Assembly (NCBI GenBank): GCA_023205875.1 | Contig: CP060760.1 | Location: forward strand, 372,001 to 436,000 | Source: Chloropicon primus | Lineage: Eukaryota > Chlorophyta > Chloropicophyceae > Chloropicales > Chloropicaceae | Length of the DNA: 64,000 nt | Direction of reading: 5' to 3' | Shown: in pieces, positions 20,617-30,924 of the stretch | How positions within the stretch are numbered: the first letter of the stretch is position 1 | Layout of the letters: every line of letters begins with the position of its first letter | Made by a program: the position numbers and the translations under genes | The notes under the pieces: generated by a model | What the model saw: the letters and a program-made list of their open reading frames with translations, nothing else | The model's database searches: none | Told to the model about the DNA's origin: nothing

Positions 20617-21690
20617 CTATTTCCCGAGCTTCAGCCACTTTGGGACCCCCTTTGATTTCCCCTTCTTTTCCGCGGCGCTCGCCGAGGATCCCTCGGCCTC
20701 CGCGCTCCTGACCTCGGGGATGGAGGCTCTCGCGACGTCCTCGGCCCCCCCCCTGCGCTTGCCCTTGCCGTGGGCGGCCACCTGGTCCACCGAGTGGACG
20801 GAGAATTTGTCCATGACTTCCCGTCTGAGCACCTTGGTCGACTCCAGCGCTTCGGACGGGCCGCTCTTCAAGGCAAAGTGAAGCTTTGCCGAAGGGACGA
20901 GCCCGGCATCGTATAGGCTATCCTTGGACTTCCTGTCCAAGATGCATTTGGGCGGAGTCGTGAAGAGAACAAAGGGGGCCGCGCCCGAGCACTGCAACCC
21001 AGAAACATAGTCGTAGACGCTTGAAATGCATTCGGTGGCTTTGAAAACGCACTGGATGCACCACCTGTCAGGCAAAACGATTCGCAGGCGGACAGGAGGC
21101 ATCTCAAGAGCCTTCTGCCGCCTCTCCTTCTCCCTCATCGCCCTAGTCTGAAGAGTCCTGGCCTCCTCCTGCCTCACTTGCTCTTGCTTCTTCTGCTGGA
21201 TCCTGGCAAAGTCTTGCGCCGTGAAGTCGTAAAAGTCGTCCCCGACCTCCTCCGCCGCCGACCCGCCGCCCGCCGCCAGCAGATCCTCGTGGAACACGAT
21301 CAGGCTCCGCTCCGCCGAGCTCAACTCGTGGGCCGGCTGATCCACTGGCCCGTTCTGCATCTGCATGGGCTGAGCCTTCTTCTCCGTGGGCTGAGGCTGC
21401 CGCGTCGAGGGAGCAGCTGGCCTCGGGCGAGACGTGGACGGCGCGGATGCCGTCGTCTCCTTCGTCACGAATTGAAGCTCGAGCGTGTCCCTGTTCTGCA
21501 GGCCGGAGAACCGAACAGGCAAGTCAGGGTCGATTTCCTTACGCTTCATCCTAAGTGCGTACTTCCCGCGGTCCTGACGCCCGATCTTCTCCAGCATTCC
21601 ATCCACGGCTTGGCTGAGCTTCATCATGGGAGTCACCTTGACCGGCTCCCGCCGGGTGCCGTCCACCAGGACGAACAGCGTCATCGACAT
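20617..21690 (-). CDS. TUG/ASPSCR1-like protein with UBX domain
   Basis: Single exon, 357 aa. The N-terminal 75 residues form a TUG-type ubiquitin-like domain (MTLFVLVDGTRREPVKVTP ... NRDTLELQFV). A Pro/Gln-rich linker and a helical segment follow (FYDFTAQDFARIQQKKQEQ), then a UBX domain (about residues 200-285: VRLRIVLPDRWCIQCVFKAT ... FVLFTTPPKCIL), and the C-terminus is basic (KGKSKGVPKWLKLGK). The family (TUG in animals, PUX1 in plants) binds the AAA ATPase p97/CDC48 and can disassemble its hexamer. The UBX loop has the TTPP turn in place of the usual FPR signature, as TUG proteins do. It converges with SSADH, 62 bp away. Confidence 0.85.
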   Translation of the reverse strand: MSMTLFVLVDGTRREPVKVTPMMKLSQAVDGMLEKIGRQDRGKYALRMKRKEIDPDLPVRFSGLQNRDTLELQFVTKETTASAPSTSRPRPAAPSTRQPQPTEKKAQPMQMQNGPVDQPAHELSSAERSLIVFHEDLLAAGGGSAAEEVGDDFYDFTAQDFARIQQKKQEQVRQEEARTLQTRAMREKERRQKALEMPPVRLRIVLPDRWCIQCVFKATECISSVYDYVSGLQCSGAAPFVLFTTPPKCILDRKSKDSLYDAGLVPSAKLHFALKSGPSEALESTKVLRREVMDKFSVHSVDQVAAHGKGKRRGGAEDVARASIPEVRSAEAEGSSASAAEKKGKSKGVPKWLKLGK

Positions 21691-22078
21691 GGCGATCGCG
21701 ATACGTGGAAACGACCTCTCCTCTCCTCTCTCTTCCTCTCAGCATCAAAGGGGGGATGATGGAGAAGCCCAGAAGTTGTTTTGGGATGGGAGGAGGAGGA
21801 GGAGGGACTTGACCAAGTCGCTTGAGGGCACACGGGAAGATCGTCCTGGATGACAACCTGGTGAACGCCTTTCTGAACTTTTCTCAGCAGCAGCAACAGA
21901 TGCAGAAGAAGAGGACGGCGTTACCGTGACCTGGGATCGTGTGATCGGTAAACGGCCTCCCCCTCCACTTGAACTGATGTCCAAGCTCCAAGCTTGTTGG
22001 TGGTGGTGGTGGTGGTGGTCTTGAACGATTCGAATGGTCTTGTCGGTTGTTGTTACAAGAAAGTTTACCACTTTCTCT
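21691..22078. other. Intergenic region upstream of the UBX gene
   Basis: 3' flank of the kinesin-7 gene and 5' flank of the UBX gene, both minus strand. A (TGG)n run lies at about 21998-22018. Nothing else is recognised. Confidence 0.5.
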
Positions 22079-25000
22079 TTAGAGCAGGAAGAAGTAAAAG
22101 GAGGCAAAGTGTATGAAGTCGCCTTTGCGGTCGAACTCGTCCAAGTACAGGACCACGGTCGCGGACGCGACCGTTTGCGCGGGGTCCTCAAAGAGCTTCC
22201 TCACCAAGGACTCCTTCCTCTTCTTGTCTTCCTTGGAGTAGCCCCACGACGCCAGGAGGGCCTCCTTCGTGGAATAGGGAGTTGCCCTCAACTTCTTGAT
22301 GAGGTCCTGGCGCTCGCCGGCAAGCTTCTTGGCTGCAGCCACCTTTTGATCAGGAGTCATCGCTTCCTTGAGCCACTGGAGCCTGTGCATCTCCAGCGAA
22401 AGGACGTTCGCGTCCTCCTTGACGAGCGAGCCGACAAACCTGGAGCGGTGCCTCAAGGGGACATGCAGGTCCTTCCAGAGCTTGACGATGGCTTGCAATT
22501 CCGCGGTGTCCTTGAACGCCGAGAGCTTGGCTTCCACGCTGTCCCTCTCGAACTCGATGATGCGAGGGGCGCTCTCAGAATTTCTGACGGACTGGGCGAG
22601 CTCCTCCCTGAGCCGAGCCACCTCGCTGGCGTGCTCCTCCCTCAAGCCGGCGATCTCCTTGGCGTGCTGCTCCCTGAGCGTGTTCATGGCATCGGCGGCT
22701 TCGTCTGCAGCAGCTTCTGCCAGGTCAGCCCTGAGCCGGGACATCTCGCTGGCGTGCTCCTCCTCCAAGCCAGCAATCTCTCTGGCGTGCTGCACCGTCA
22801 GCATCTCCATGACCTCCTCCTGCCTCGCAAGGGCGCTGCGGAGGTCCTCTTCGTGCTCCTGCTTCAACTCGGCCTCCTTGATCTCCTTGGCAGCCGCAGC
22901 CTGGGCAGCCTCCTCCTTCAGTTGTGCCACTTCCTTTGCGTGATCGTCCTGCAGCGAAGCAATTGCTGCATCGGCCTGCTTCTCCAAGGCTTCCTGAAGG
23001 GAGAAGAGGGCGTCGTTTCTCTTCGCCAGAGTCTCAATCTCCTGGCGCAAGATCGCACCCTCCTCCTCAAGGGAGAGCCTCTGCTGCTCAAGCGCCCTTT
23101 CCTTGTCGCTCTCGCAGTTGCCCTCAACAACAGCAATCTGCTGGGCAAAGGCAGCCTCCATGGACGCCTTCATGCTTGTCAGGGCGTCAGCCATCTCCTT
23201 CGCTGATCTTTCTTCGAATGCGATCTTGGCCTCGGAAAGCGAAGCCTCGGCGCGGGATCTCTCCTCCTCGATCACCCAGGCCTTCTCATCAGCATTGGCC
23301 CGAGTGAGCTCATCTTTGATCTGCATCAGCTGGCGAGCGTGCTCCTCCCTGATAAGAGCAAGTTCGTTGGCGTGCTCCTCCCTCGACAGTGCAAGGATCG
23401 CGTCGGCCTCCGAAGCCTTTGATCCCAAGGCCTTTTCGAGGGCCTCCCTCGACTGCTGTTCGAGGCTCATCCTCAGATTGGAAAGAGCATCGTCCTTCTC
23501 ATTGGTGAGCTGCTCCGTGACATCGGCAAGAGCCGCTACCATCTGCTCCGCCGCAAATGCCTCGAGGGATGCCTTCTGGTTCCTGAGCATCTCTGACAAC
23601 TCCGCGGAGGATGCCTCTGTAATGGCGCGCTTCTGTTCCTCGAGGGCTTGCTGGAGGTCCTTCTCAAAGCGCGCCCCCAACTCGGTTTCCTGCGATGCCA
23701 GGGCACTCATCATGTCCTCTGCCAATTGGTTCTCCTGGACCTTCAACTTGGCATCAAACTCGAATGACGCGTTCGCTTGCTGAGCCTGGAGGTTCTTCAA
23801 CCTCTCCTCGTGGCGGGCCTCGAGGTTGTCCCGGATTTCGGCACAAGCTTCGATGTGCTCGCACACCAGCTTCTGTCGTTGCTCTTGCAAGGCATCTTCG
23901 AGCTTCTTTGACGCTTCTGCTCTGAGTTCCTCCTCCCTGAACTGCAGAGTCTCCCCAAGCTTCTTCGCCTGTTTCGCCCCAAGGCTTCTCAGCTTCTGTT
24001 CGTAGAGCGTCTCCGACTGCGAAAACTCGGAAGCCAACCGAAGAAGCTTTGCCTCCTTCTGCTGCAGCTGGGACAGCATGTCATTCACCTGAACGCCGTG
24101 CTCTTCTCTCATGCCGGCCAAGGTCCTCTCCATATCCAGTGCCCTGGTCTGCCATTCCACATCGAGATCCTTTCTGGATTGCATCTGCAGCGAGGCCAAA
24201 TCAGAGCTCTCCTTGACTTCCCTCTTCAGGCGGGCCAGTTCCAATTCCCACTGGGAGGTCTTCTTCGCATGCTCTTGGGCAACAACAGTAAGGAGGACCT
24301 GCTGTCCGTCATTGGCCTCCTCGGCGTCCTGGAGCGCCGCGTAGAGTGATTCAACTTGGCTCTTGAAGAGTTTGCAAGAAGTCATCGCCTCGCGGATGCA
24401 GAGGCCAAGCTCCTGCTTCCTGAAATCGCTCAAATGTGCACCCACCAAGTTCTCGGGCGTGTGGGGGCTGCCCTTCCCTAGCCCGCCTTCGTGCTCCCAA
24501 GTCACGCTTGCAGTTGACCTCAAAGGCAGTCTCGGAGTGTTTGGGCTGTTAGCAAGCGCATTGTTTGATCCGGTCCAACCCTGCATCTTCACCAATGCCG
24601 TCTCGAGCATGCTTGAGAACCTGAGCAGCTTCCTCGCATCGAATTTGTTCCTCTTCCTGAAGTTTCCTTTCTCGCCACTGCTCTCCTCAGTGTCCACCTT
24701 TTCGACCACCTTCTCCTCAACGTTCTTCAGCTGCGTCGTCTTGACTTCCAGGGCCTCTTCCAGTTCCTTGACCCGCCGCACGGCAGGCGAGACCAGAGCA
24801 GCCTTGCTTCCGATTTTATCGAGGGAGCCCTCCAGATTGGCGATCTGGGCTTCCAAGACCATTGCACTCTGCTGAGCTGCATGGATGTCCTCTTCCTGCT
24901 GCTTCTCCAATTCTCTCAAGCGCGCGGTCTCCTCATTTCTTTCCTCTCTCGACCTGTTCGCTTCCTCACAGAGGCGCTTGTTGAGGGCCTTCAAGTTGGA

Positions 25001-26803
25001 GATCTCCTTGGCTTGGTCATCGATGCACTTGCTCCTTTCTGCCAGCAGGTCGTCCTTCAGCGTGTTGCTCTCCTGCAATCTTGTGATCTCCTTCTCAGAC
25101 AAGCCGATCTCCGCCTCAAATTCCAGCATCTGCTTCTCGAGCAAGGCCTTGTCTTGCAGCCGGCCCTCCTTCAGGGACGCAACATGCCCATGAAGCGCCA
25201 AGAGCTCCTCCTGCTGCTTCTTCCTGGCCTCTCTGTACTTCTGAAGGAGCGGTGAGAAGAGCTGAGCCGTTGGTGGAGCGCTGGGGGTGACCTCGGTGCC
25301 TTCCCGACCGGGAGAGACCAGGCCCAGTGTGGTGTACACCTTCGGCACCTTCTTGCCATGGCGGTTGCCGGAATAGTGGGAAGCACTCACTGGAGTGGAG
25401 ACCTCTCGTGGCCCATGAAAGTAATTCAGGATGACCTTTGTCATCCCCTCAATTTTTTTCTTGAGCCTCTGGACCTCCTCATTCTCTCCGGCGCGCTCGC
25501 GATCCAAGTCCTCCAGCCGGAATTTCAGCCCCTCTATCTCCTTCTCGTACTTGAGCAGGAGGGAAGAGTTCACGACGTCGTCCTCCGCCTCGAGATTCTT
25601 CTTTGCAAGGTTCGTGATGTTCATGGCCCGGGACGCGAAGCTCAGGGTCCCCCTGGTCTGCTCGAGGTGCCACCCCCCGCCGGGAGATATGGTGCAAATC
25701 ATGGCGGTCTTGCTGTTGCCCCCGATCGCGTGCTGGAGCAGCCTGGTGAGCTTGGAATCCCTGTACGGGATGTGGCCGGCAGACCTTTCCGCGAGCCTGG
25801 ACACGACGTTGCCCAGGCAGAGCAAGGACTGGTTGATGGAGCAGCTCTCCTTCATGCCCAAGCCTGAGGTCTTCGTCTCGTGCACCCTCTCCGATCCCGC
25901 AAGATCGACCAGGTTCAGGCAAGACAATTGCAGCATCCTCGATCCCTCTTGGCGCCTCTCCAGGGTCAATCGAACCATGAGGTGGGACCTGGAGGACCTC
26001 TCGTTCACTTTCGTGCTCGCGGTCATTCGGTTGAGCTTGGCCGTCTGAAGCGCGGAGAGGAGAGTCTCCTGGGTGTCCACCTTCACCTCGCTCAGGCCCT
26101 CAACCACGACGCCCCCTGACTTGTTGTCGAGGAGCCTCAGGCCGTGGGCCGAGCCCCCGTCGCTGACGAGGAGATCGGTGACCCTCTCGTTGTACACCTC
26201 GAGAATGGACGCTCGCAGCAGAAACCTGTCCTGGCCGGATCTCGAGGCGTCCTCGATGAAGGAGAAGACGTCGCTGACGGCCAGATCGACGACGCCGTCC
26301 ATGGTGAACGTCTTCCCCGATCCCGTCTGGCCGTACGCGAAAACGGTGCCGTTGAAGCCTCCCAAGAAGCTATCCACGATGTCCGAGACGCCTCCCTCGT
26401 CGTAGAGCTGCTCCGTTGTCTTGTTGGGGCCGAACACCCGGTCGAAGGTGAACCTCGAGGGAGGCTTCTTCTGGGGGGTGAGGGGCGTCTGCGGAGGGGT
26501 CGGGGTGACGCGCTGCTCCCAATCGGAAGGCGTCGTGACGTTGCTCCTGTCCGCGAAGGGAATCTTTTCCGGAGTCGGGGTGGCCACGGCATCACCCAAG
26601 TCCAGTCCTTGCCTCGAGGCCACCCTCGCCGCGAGCTGTCGACCCACGCTCGTGGGGGCCTCCATAGCACAGTAGGCGGCCTCCACCCCGAGAACGACAT
26701 CGTTCGCGTTGCTGATTCTGACCGCGACCTCGCCGCAGGTCGCCCGCTCCTTCCTGCTGAAGGGCCGCAGCCGAATCAGCACCTTCATGTCGCTCCTCTC
26801 CAT
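22079..26803 (-). CDS. Kinesin-7 with NACK-type C-terminal domain and long coiled coil
   Basis: Single exon, 1,574 aa. The motor is N-terminal (about residues 5-430), with P-loop GQTGSGKT at 158-165, switch I NERSSRSH, switch II DLAGSE and HIPYRDSKLTRLLQ; this is the CENP-E/kinesin-7 pattern. Between strands of the motor lies a Thr-Pro-rich insertion (about residues 74-114) with TPEK and TPQKK sites of cyclin-dependent-kinase type. About 1,000 residues of coiled coil follow, with many EEHAxEIAxLREEHASE heptads. The last 130 residues (coding at about 22130-22505) include LWKDLHVPLRHRSRF and LEMHRLQWLKEA, the pattern of DUF3490. That domain occurs in the plant NACK1/HINKEL kinesins that activate the MAP-kinase cascade of the phragmoplast. 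A role in mitosis or cytokinesis is therefore likely. The coiled coil is much longer than in land-plant NACK proteins, so it joins CENP-E-like and NACK-like features. Confidence 0.88.
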   Translation of the reverse strand: MERSDMKVLIRLRPFSRKERATCGEVAVRISNANDVVLGVEAAYCAMEAPTSVGRQLAARVASRQGLDLGDAVATPTPEKIPFADRSNVTTPSDWEQRVTPTPPQTPLTPQKKPPSRFTFDRVFGPNKTTEQLYDEGGVSDIVDSFLGGFNGTVFAYGQTGSGKTFTMDGVVDLAVSDVFSFIEDASRSGQDRFLLRASILEVYNERVTDLLVSDGGSAHGLRLLDNKSGGVVVEGLSEVKVDTQETLLSALQTAKLNRMTASTKVNERSSRSHLMVRLTLERRQEGSRMLQLSCLNLVDLAGSERVHETKTSGLGMKESCSINQSLLCLGNVVSRLAERSAGHIPYRDSKLTRLLQHAIGGNSKTAMICTISPGGGWHLEQTRGTLSFASRAMNITNLAKKNLEAEDDVVNSSLLLKYEKEIEGLKFRLEDLDRERAGENEEVQRLKKKIEGMTKVILNYFHGPREVSTPVSASHYSGNRHGKKVPKVYTTLGLVSPGREGTEVTPSAPPTAQLFSPLLQKYREARKKQQEELLALHGHVASLKEGRLQDKALLEKQMLEFEAEIGLSEKEITRLQESNTLKDDLLAERSKCIDDQAKEISNLKALNKRLCEEANRSREERNEETARLRELEKQQEEDIHAAQQSAMVLEAQIANLEGSLDKIGSKAALVSPAVRRVKELEEALEVKTTQLKNVEEKVVEKVDTEESSGEKGNFRKRNKFDARKLLRFSSMLETALVKMQGWTGSNNALANSPNTPRLPLRSTASVTWEHEGGLGKGSPHTPENLVGAHLSDFRKQELGLCIREAMTSCKLFKSQVESLYAALQDAEEANDGQQVLLTVVAQEHAKKTSQWELELARLKREVKESSDLASLQMQSRKDLDVEWQTRALDMERTLAGMREEHGVQVNDMLSQLQQKEAKLLRLASEFSQSETLYEQKLRSLGAKQAKKLGETLQFREEELRAEASKKLEDALQEQRQKLVCEHIEACAEIRDNLEARHEERLKNLQAQQANASFEFDAKLKVQENQLAEDMMSALASQETELGARFEKDLQQALEEQKRAITEASSAELSEMLRNQKASLEAFAAEQMVAALADVTEQLTNEKDDALSNLRMSLEQQSREALEKALGSKASEADAILALSREEHANELALIREEHARQLMQIKDELTRANADEKAWVIEEERSRAEASLSEAKIAFEERSAKEMADALTSMKASMEAAFAQQIAVVEGNCESDKERALEQQRLSLEEEGAILRQEIETLAKRNDALFSLQEALEKQADAAIASLQDDHAKEVAQLKEEAAQAAAAKEIKEAELKQEHEEDLRSALARQEEVMEMLTVQHAREIAGLEEEHASEMSRLRADLAEAAADEAADAMNTLREQHAKEIAGLREEHASEVARLREELAQSVRNSESAPRIIEFERDSVEAKLSAFKDTAELQAIVKLWKDLHVPLRHRSRFVGSLVKEDANVLSLEMHRLQWLKEAMTPDQKVAAAKKLAGERQDLIKKLRATPYSTKEALLASWGYSKEDKKRKESLVRKLFEDPAQTVASATVVLYLDEFDRKGDFIHFASFYFFLL

Positions 26804-27211
26804 GTCGCTCCTCTATCTCGCACGGCCTCTTCGCACGAAAAGAAAAAAGAAAAAAAAGCAAAGCAAAGGCAAAGAAGCCGCTGGCCGACGACGACGGCAA
26901 CTGGAGCGAGGCTCTCCCTCGTGGATCGGATCCCCTTCGTCGTCGGTGGTCCGTCCCTCGCGCGCCTCTCTCTCTCTCTCTTGATCGCCTGGGATCGAAG
27001 CCTGATTTTGAATTTTGGGCGCGAGATCGACGGTTATGGCCGTTAGGGAGAGAATCTTGATCTTGGGCGAAGGGCCTTGTTGTTGTTGGTGGTGGTGGTC
27101 GATCCCAAGTTGGGGGCTTCTTTGGTGGTTTGTTCTATTAATAATGTTGCCCTTTCCTTCTTAATAGTATTATCTTACACACGATTGGCCTGCGTCTTCC
27201 GTCCGTAGTGT
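26804..27211. other. Kinesin-7 upstream region and 3' flank of the KH gene
   Basis: A-rich stretch 26838-26860, (CT)n at 26968-26981 and (TGG)n near 27080-27096. This should hold the kinesin promoter. No coding sequence is seen. Confidence 0.5.
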
Positions 27212-28639
27212 TCACTCTCTGAGCCTCGTGATCACCATGTTGTACGCTCTCTTGACGCTGGAAATAAGAAGGATTTGGGGTTGCGTTGGGTGTGGCAGCG
27301 GCACCCGAAGTCAGTAAACTCAGTGGTTTCCCCGCGTCCATCTCGCGTGCGAAAGAAGAATCCTTACCTGTCCTCCGAGCCCTTGATGGTCACGGTCCTG
27401 GGCACAGACGCCCCCGGGACTTTCTCCGAGATCTTGATGTGAGTCCCCGTCTGGCTCATGATGCTCGTCACCACGCTCCCCCCCTTCCCGATGACTCCTC
27501 CGACGAGCTCGCCCGGCATCTTCACGACGCAGACGGTGACCATGCTCGCGGTGACCTGGGGCAGGCCAGGAAGTGGAGCCGACTCCGCGTCCGTCAGGTG
27601 GAAGCTCGGGGTGTTGAATTGGCTGGGGTGGAGCGGGGTCGCTATATGAGTCGCGTCCACCCCGTGAAAGTCCTTGATGTGGTGCATGTAGTCGGTCGAA
27701 TTCTTCACCAGCAGATCGAAGCAGAGCGCGACGGCCTTGAGCTGCTGGTCAATGGTTCCCATGATGGTCAGCAACCTGAAGGGCATCTGGTTGTGGTCCG
27801 ACACCTTCATCTGGCACCCGGTCTCCTGCATGATGGACTTGATGTTCGTCCCGCCCTTGCCGATGATCGCGCCGCACTCCTGGGACGGCATGATGAGCTT
27901 GAACTGAAAGTGCTGGAACGTGTCCTCGCTCACGATTTTGGACAGGATGAGGTGCAACCCAACGAGGACGCTGTTCATGCCCTGGGGCGAGGTGGCGGAG
28001 ATGGTGCAGATGCGGTCGCGGGTCCCCGGGAACATCTCGTTCTGCCGAGACACGTGAATTTTGGTCTGAGACTGTTTCATGAACTCGGTCACGTTGTCCC
28101 CTCCCTTTGCGAAGTGAAGTGAAGCGAGAACACAGCAAAGCAGGAAGAAGTTTAGTCCACGCGGCGAAGAACCCTTTCCCAGCAGTCGGGGGAGCTCGTC
28201 ACAGAGACCCTGCGAGGAGAAGGGCACGTACCTTTCCGATCACAGATCCCACAACATTAGCCGGCACGCAGAACTTTATCAAGGCCTCTTCCGCTGTGAC
28301 AGGCCCAGCCAGACCCAAACAAAAGAGTTGCAAATCAGAACCGAGTCAGTAGCTTGAATCGTGTCAGGGCGAATCGGACCTCCTCACCTGTTGCCTGCCT
28401 CTTCACATTCGCTTGAAGTAAGGGATCCATTTCTTCCTGCAGTAGCAACAGCAGCAACAGCAAACAACAGCGAGCAAAGACACCTTGTGGGTTAGTAACT
28501 CCCTTCCCAACTGAAATCGTTGGCAAGCAGTTGCGCAGCGGAGGGTGGATGCGCGCGCGCGCGCGCGCGCCTGGAATGCCTTGATGCCGAGAGGCAGCGG
28601 CCTCTCCCTCCGACGCACCTTTCTTTTCAGCGTTGACAT
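27212..28639 (-). CDS. Three-KH-domain RNA-binding protein (PCBP/Nova-like)
   Basis: Five exons give 304 aa: 28619-28639, 28388-28436, 28232-28293, 27368-28104 and 27212-27257. The introns are 182, 94, 127 and 110 nt, all GT-AG and joined in frame. The first exon encodes only MSTLKRK; a shorter model would start at the ATG at 28430 inside exon 2. The protein has three KH domains, each with its GxxG loop: VPANVVGSVIGKGGDNVTEF (created by splicing exon 3 to exon 4), MPSQECGAIIGKGGTNIKSI and MPGELVGGVIGKGGSVVTSI. The last exon completes the C-terminal helix of KH3 (VKRAYNMVITRLRE). Proteins of this kind bind C-rich or YCAY single-stranded RNA and control splicing, stability or translation; the target is unknown here. 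Confidence 0.88.
28551..28570. repeat. (GC)10 run in intron 1 of the KH gene
   Basis: Twenty bases of perfect alternating GC, a classical Z-DNA-forming sequence, inside the 182-nt first intron. Confidence 0.9.
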
Positions 28640-29229
28640 GAGTTGCTCTTGTGCAACGCCTTCCACCTTGATCGATTGTTATATGTTTATAGGGGAGTTT
28701 GTTGATCCCAGAATTGGATGACTTCCCCGAGAGAGCGAAGACCTTGACGCGTCACAAGCGGATGAACAAGTCACCGGAGCTTCTTCTTCCCTGGCCTTTG
28801 AACGAAGTCCCTTCTCTATCGACAAAAGCAGCAAAGCGACAGCAGCGAAGTCTCTCTTCCTCTTCTCCACCGATTCGAAAATAAATTCTCCTTTTGCTTT
28901 TTTTCTCCCTCGGCCTCCTGCAGGATTGAGGATGAGTGGATGGGTGAGTGGATGGCGCAGGATGACTGCACCTGGTCCACAGGCTTGCGAGGTTGCACCC
29001 GCTTGATTCAGGTTTGAGGTGCCTGGTGCAATCTTGGCGCTTTCACGGATCGCAGAGTGGCGACTGGTTGAGGGATCCGATGATCGAGGCCTTCAAGTCT
29101 GGGACACCCCCCCGGCCGCGACGACCCCTTGGTGAGCGATTAACGAGGAAAGTCCAGCTTGGAACAGGTGTCGAGATCATACTTATAATATATTACAAAT
29201 CTATCTGATCTGCACAAGTGTGTTGCATT
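28640..29229. other. Intergenic region between the KH gene start and the WD40-like gene end
   Basis: About 590 bp with no supported gene. It must include the KH gene promoter. Short Lys/Ser-rich open frames here have no recognisable product. Confidence 0.45.
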
Positions 29230-30920
29230 CTAGTTCGACCAGACGAATACCCTGCCCGACGCGTTTCCTGTGTAAATTTCATTCCTCTCCTCGTTGTAGA
29301 ACAGGGCGGTCACGTCACCGAGGGCGGCGTCTCCGCTGATCCTGCCCCCCCCGGGGGACAGGAGCAGGGACTCGTGGCTGCTCCCCTCGCAGCCTTTCTC
29401 CTCCTGCATTTGCCCGAGCTTGGCCTGGCACTTTCCGGTAAGTATGCTGGAAACGTTGATGGAAGCCAGGGACTTCTCTTCCCCCTCCTGCTTTGGCTTG
29501 CAGTAAGACACGATGAGGTCTTGCTCCTGAGTGATGTAGATGTTGTTCGTGTTGCAGTTCGGGTGCCAGAGCAAGTGGTCCTCGAAACTGGTCACGAGCT
29601 CTCCCTTGAAGTTCCAAACTTCGACTTGCCTGTCCCTAAACGTCAGGAAGAGGTGGTTCTCGTACAGGAAGATGAACGCGTTTGGGTTCATGAACTGGGT
29701 GTTCGCCACCTCGATGCACGCCCCGGAGCAAACATCCGTTATCCTCAGGTTCTCCTTCTCCTGCTTCACCAAGAGCTTCTCGTCGAATTGCTCCACAAAG
29801 TCCACCATCCTGTTCGGCATCAACGGGTGCATGAACTCCTTGAGGACCTTGCCGTCCTCCACGGACAATATCTTCAGAGGGACGTGGTCCTTGTTCTCGT
29901 AGTCGTGAATCAGGAGCAGGATCCCTGGGCTCACTTTGATCTCGCTGACGGTGCCGTCGTTAATCATGTAAAGCAAGTTGTAGTTCTTCAGGTCGAACAC
30001 CTTGTACACGTGCTTCTGCGCGTTGTAGGTGAGGACTTTCCCGTTCACGTCGTCAAACTCCACGAAGCCCGGCCACTGGAGGGACTCGTCCTCGAACAGG
30101 GGCATGCCCCCCTCCTGGGGCTCCCCCCTCCTGATGAACTCGAGGGGGGTGGACCTGCACTTCAGGGACGAGAAGTTGTCCGTCGCGTACACGCTCACGG
30201 TGATCAGCGTCTCGTTGTTCTTGTTGTAAAACAAGCTCCTCACCACCTCGTCGTCCTGGATGTTCAAGTAGCATAGCCGCTTGTTCGTTTCTCTGCAGAA
30301 GGCCGCGCAAACGCCCGAGTGGGCGAGCGCAAATATCATGCCCTTGGCTCCAACCTTGACGAGGTTGAAAAAGAAAAAAGCAAAGCAGGAAACACGCGCT
30401 TGTCAGAAAGGCGGATGGGGGGCCAAAGCTCGCTCGAGAATGCGGGGTGCAATTCACTCACAATTTCGACAACTTTGCTGCACTTCTTCAGAAAGTTGAG
30501 CTTCCACCGCTCGTTCTCCCTCGGGTCGTACGTGTTGAACATCTGCTGAACCTGCATTCGCTTGAACCTCTCGCTGCTGGACCTCTTGACGAACCCGAGG
30601 TTCCCTCTGTTGCTGAACTCTCTCTGAAGGATCTTGTGGAGGGAGTTCGAGCTGTGCAGCCTCTCCCTCTCGCACAGCCACTTCCTCTGCTTCTTCCTCC
30701 TTTCGAAGCGCTGGCTCAATTCCTGCGCCGGCTCGCAGCTCGCGCAAGCCCCGTCAGTCCCTTCCCCCGGGATCCTTCCCTCCTCTTCCCCGCTCCCCCT
30801 CCTCCTCTTCCTCAGGGGCGTCCCCAGGACCCTCCGGGTCATCACGTTCGGGCTGCTCAGCGAGGAAGACGCTCTGGGCTCCCCAGACCCACCAACACCA
30901 GCACCAGGACTGTTGAACAT
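29230..30920 (-). CDS. Plant-type WD40/beta-propeller-like protein of unknown function
   Basis: Two exons, 30462-30920 and 29230-30354, give 527 aa; the 107-nt intron splits KVVEI and VGAKGM in phase 0. The N-terminal 130 residues are basic (TRRVLGTPLRKRRRGSG, FERRKKQRKWLCERERLH). The rest is a beta-propeller-like region that strongly recalls a conserved transducin/WD40-superfamily protein of plants and some protists. Blocks typical of it are VVRSLFYNKNNETLITVSVY, FVEFDDVNGKVLTYNAQKHV, LLWHPNCNTNNIYITQEQDL and the ending NEIYTGNASGRVFVWSN. The biochemical role of that family is unknown to me. The ATG at 30920 follows the repeat region 30925-31440; an upstream extension into the repeats is possible because the frame stays open. 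Confidence 0.85.
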
Positions 30921-30924
30921 CTCG

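Noticed and set aside
22034-23206. 390-codon plus-strand Leu-rich frame
   Set aside because: Antisense of the kinesin-7 coiled coil, where CTC/CTT complements GAG/AAG codons.
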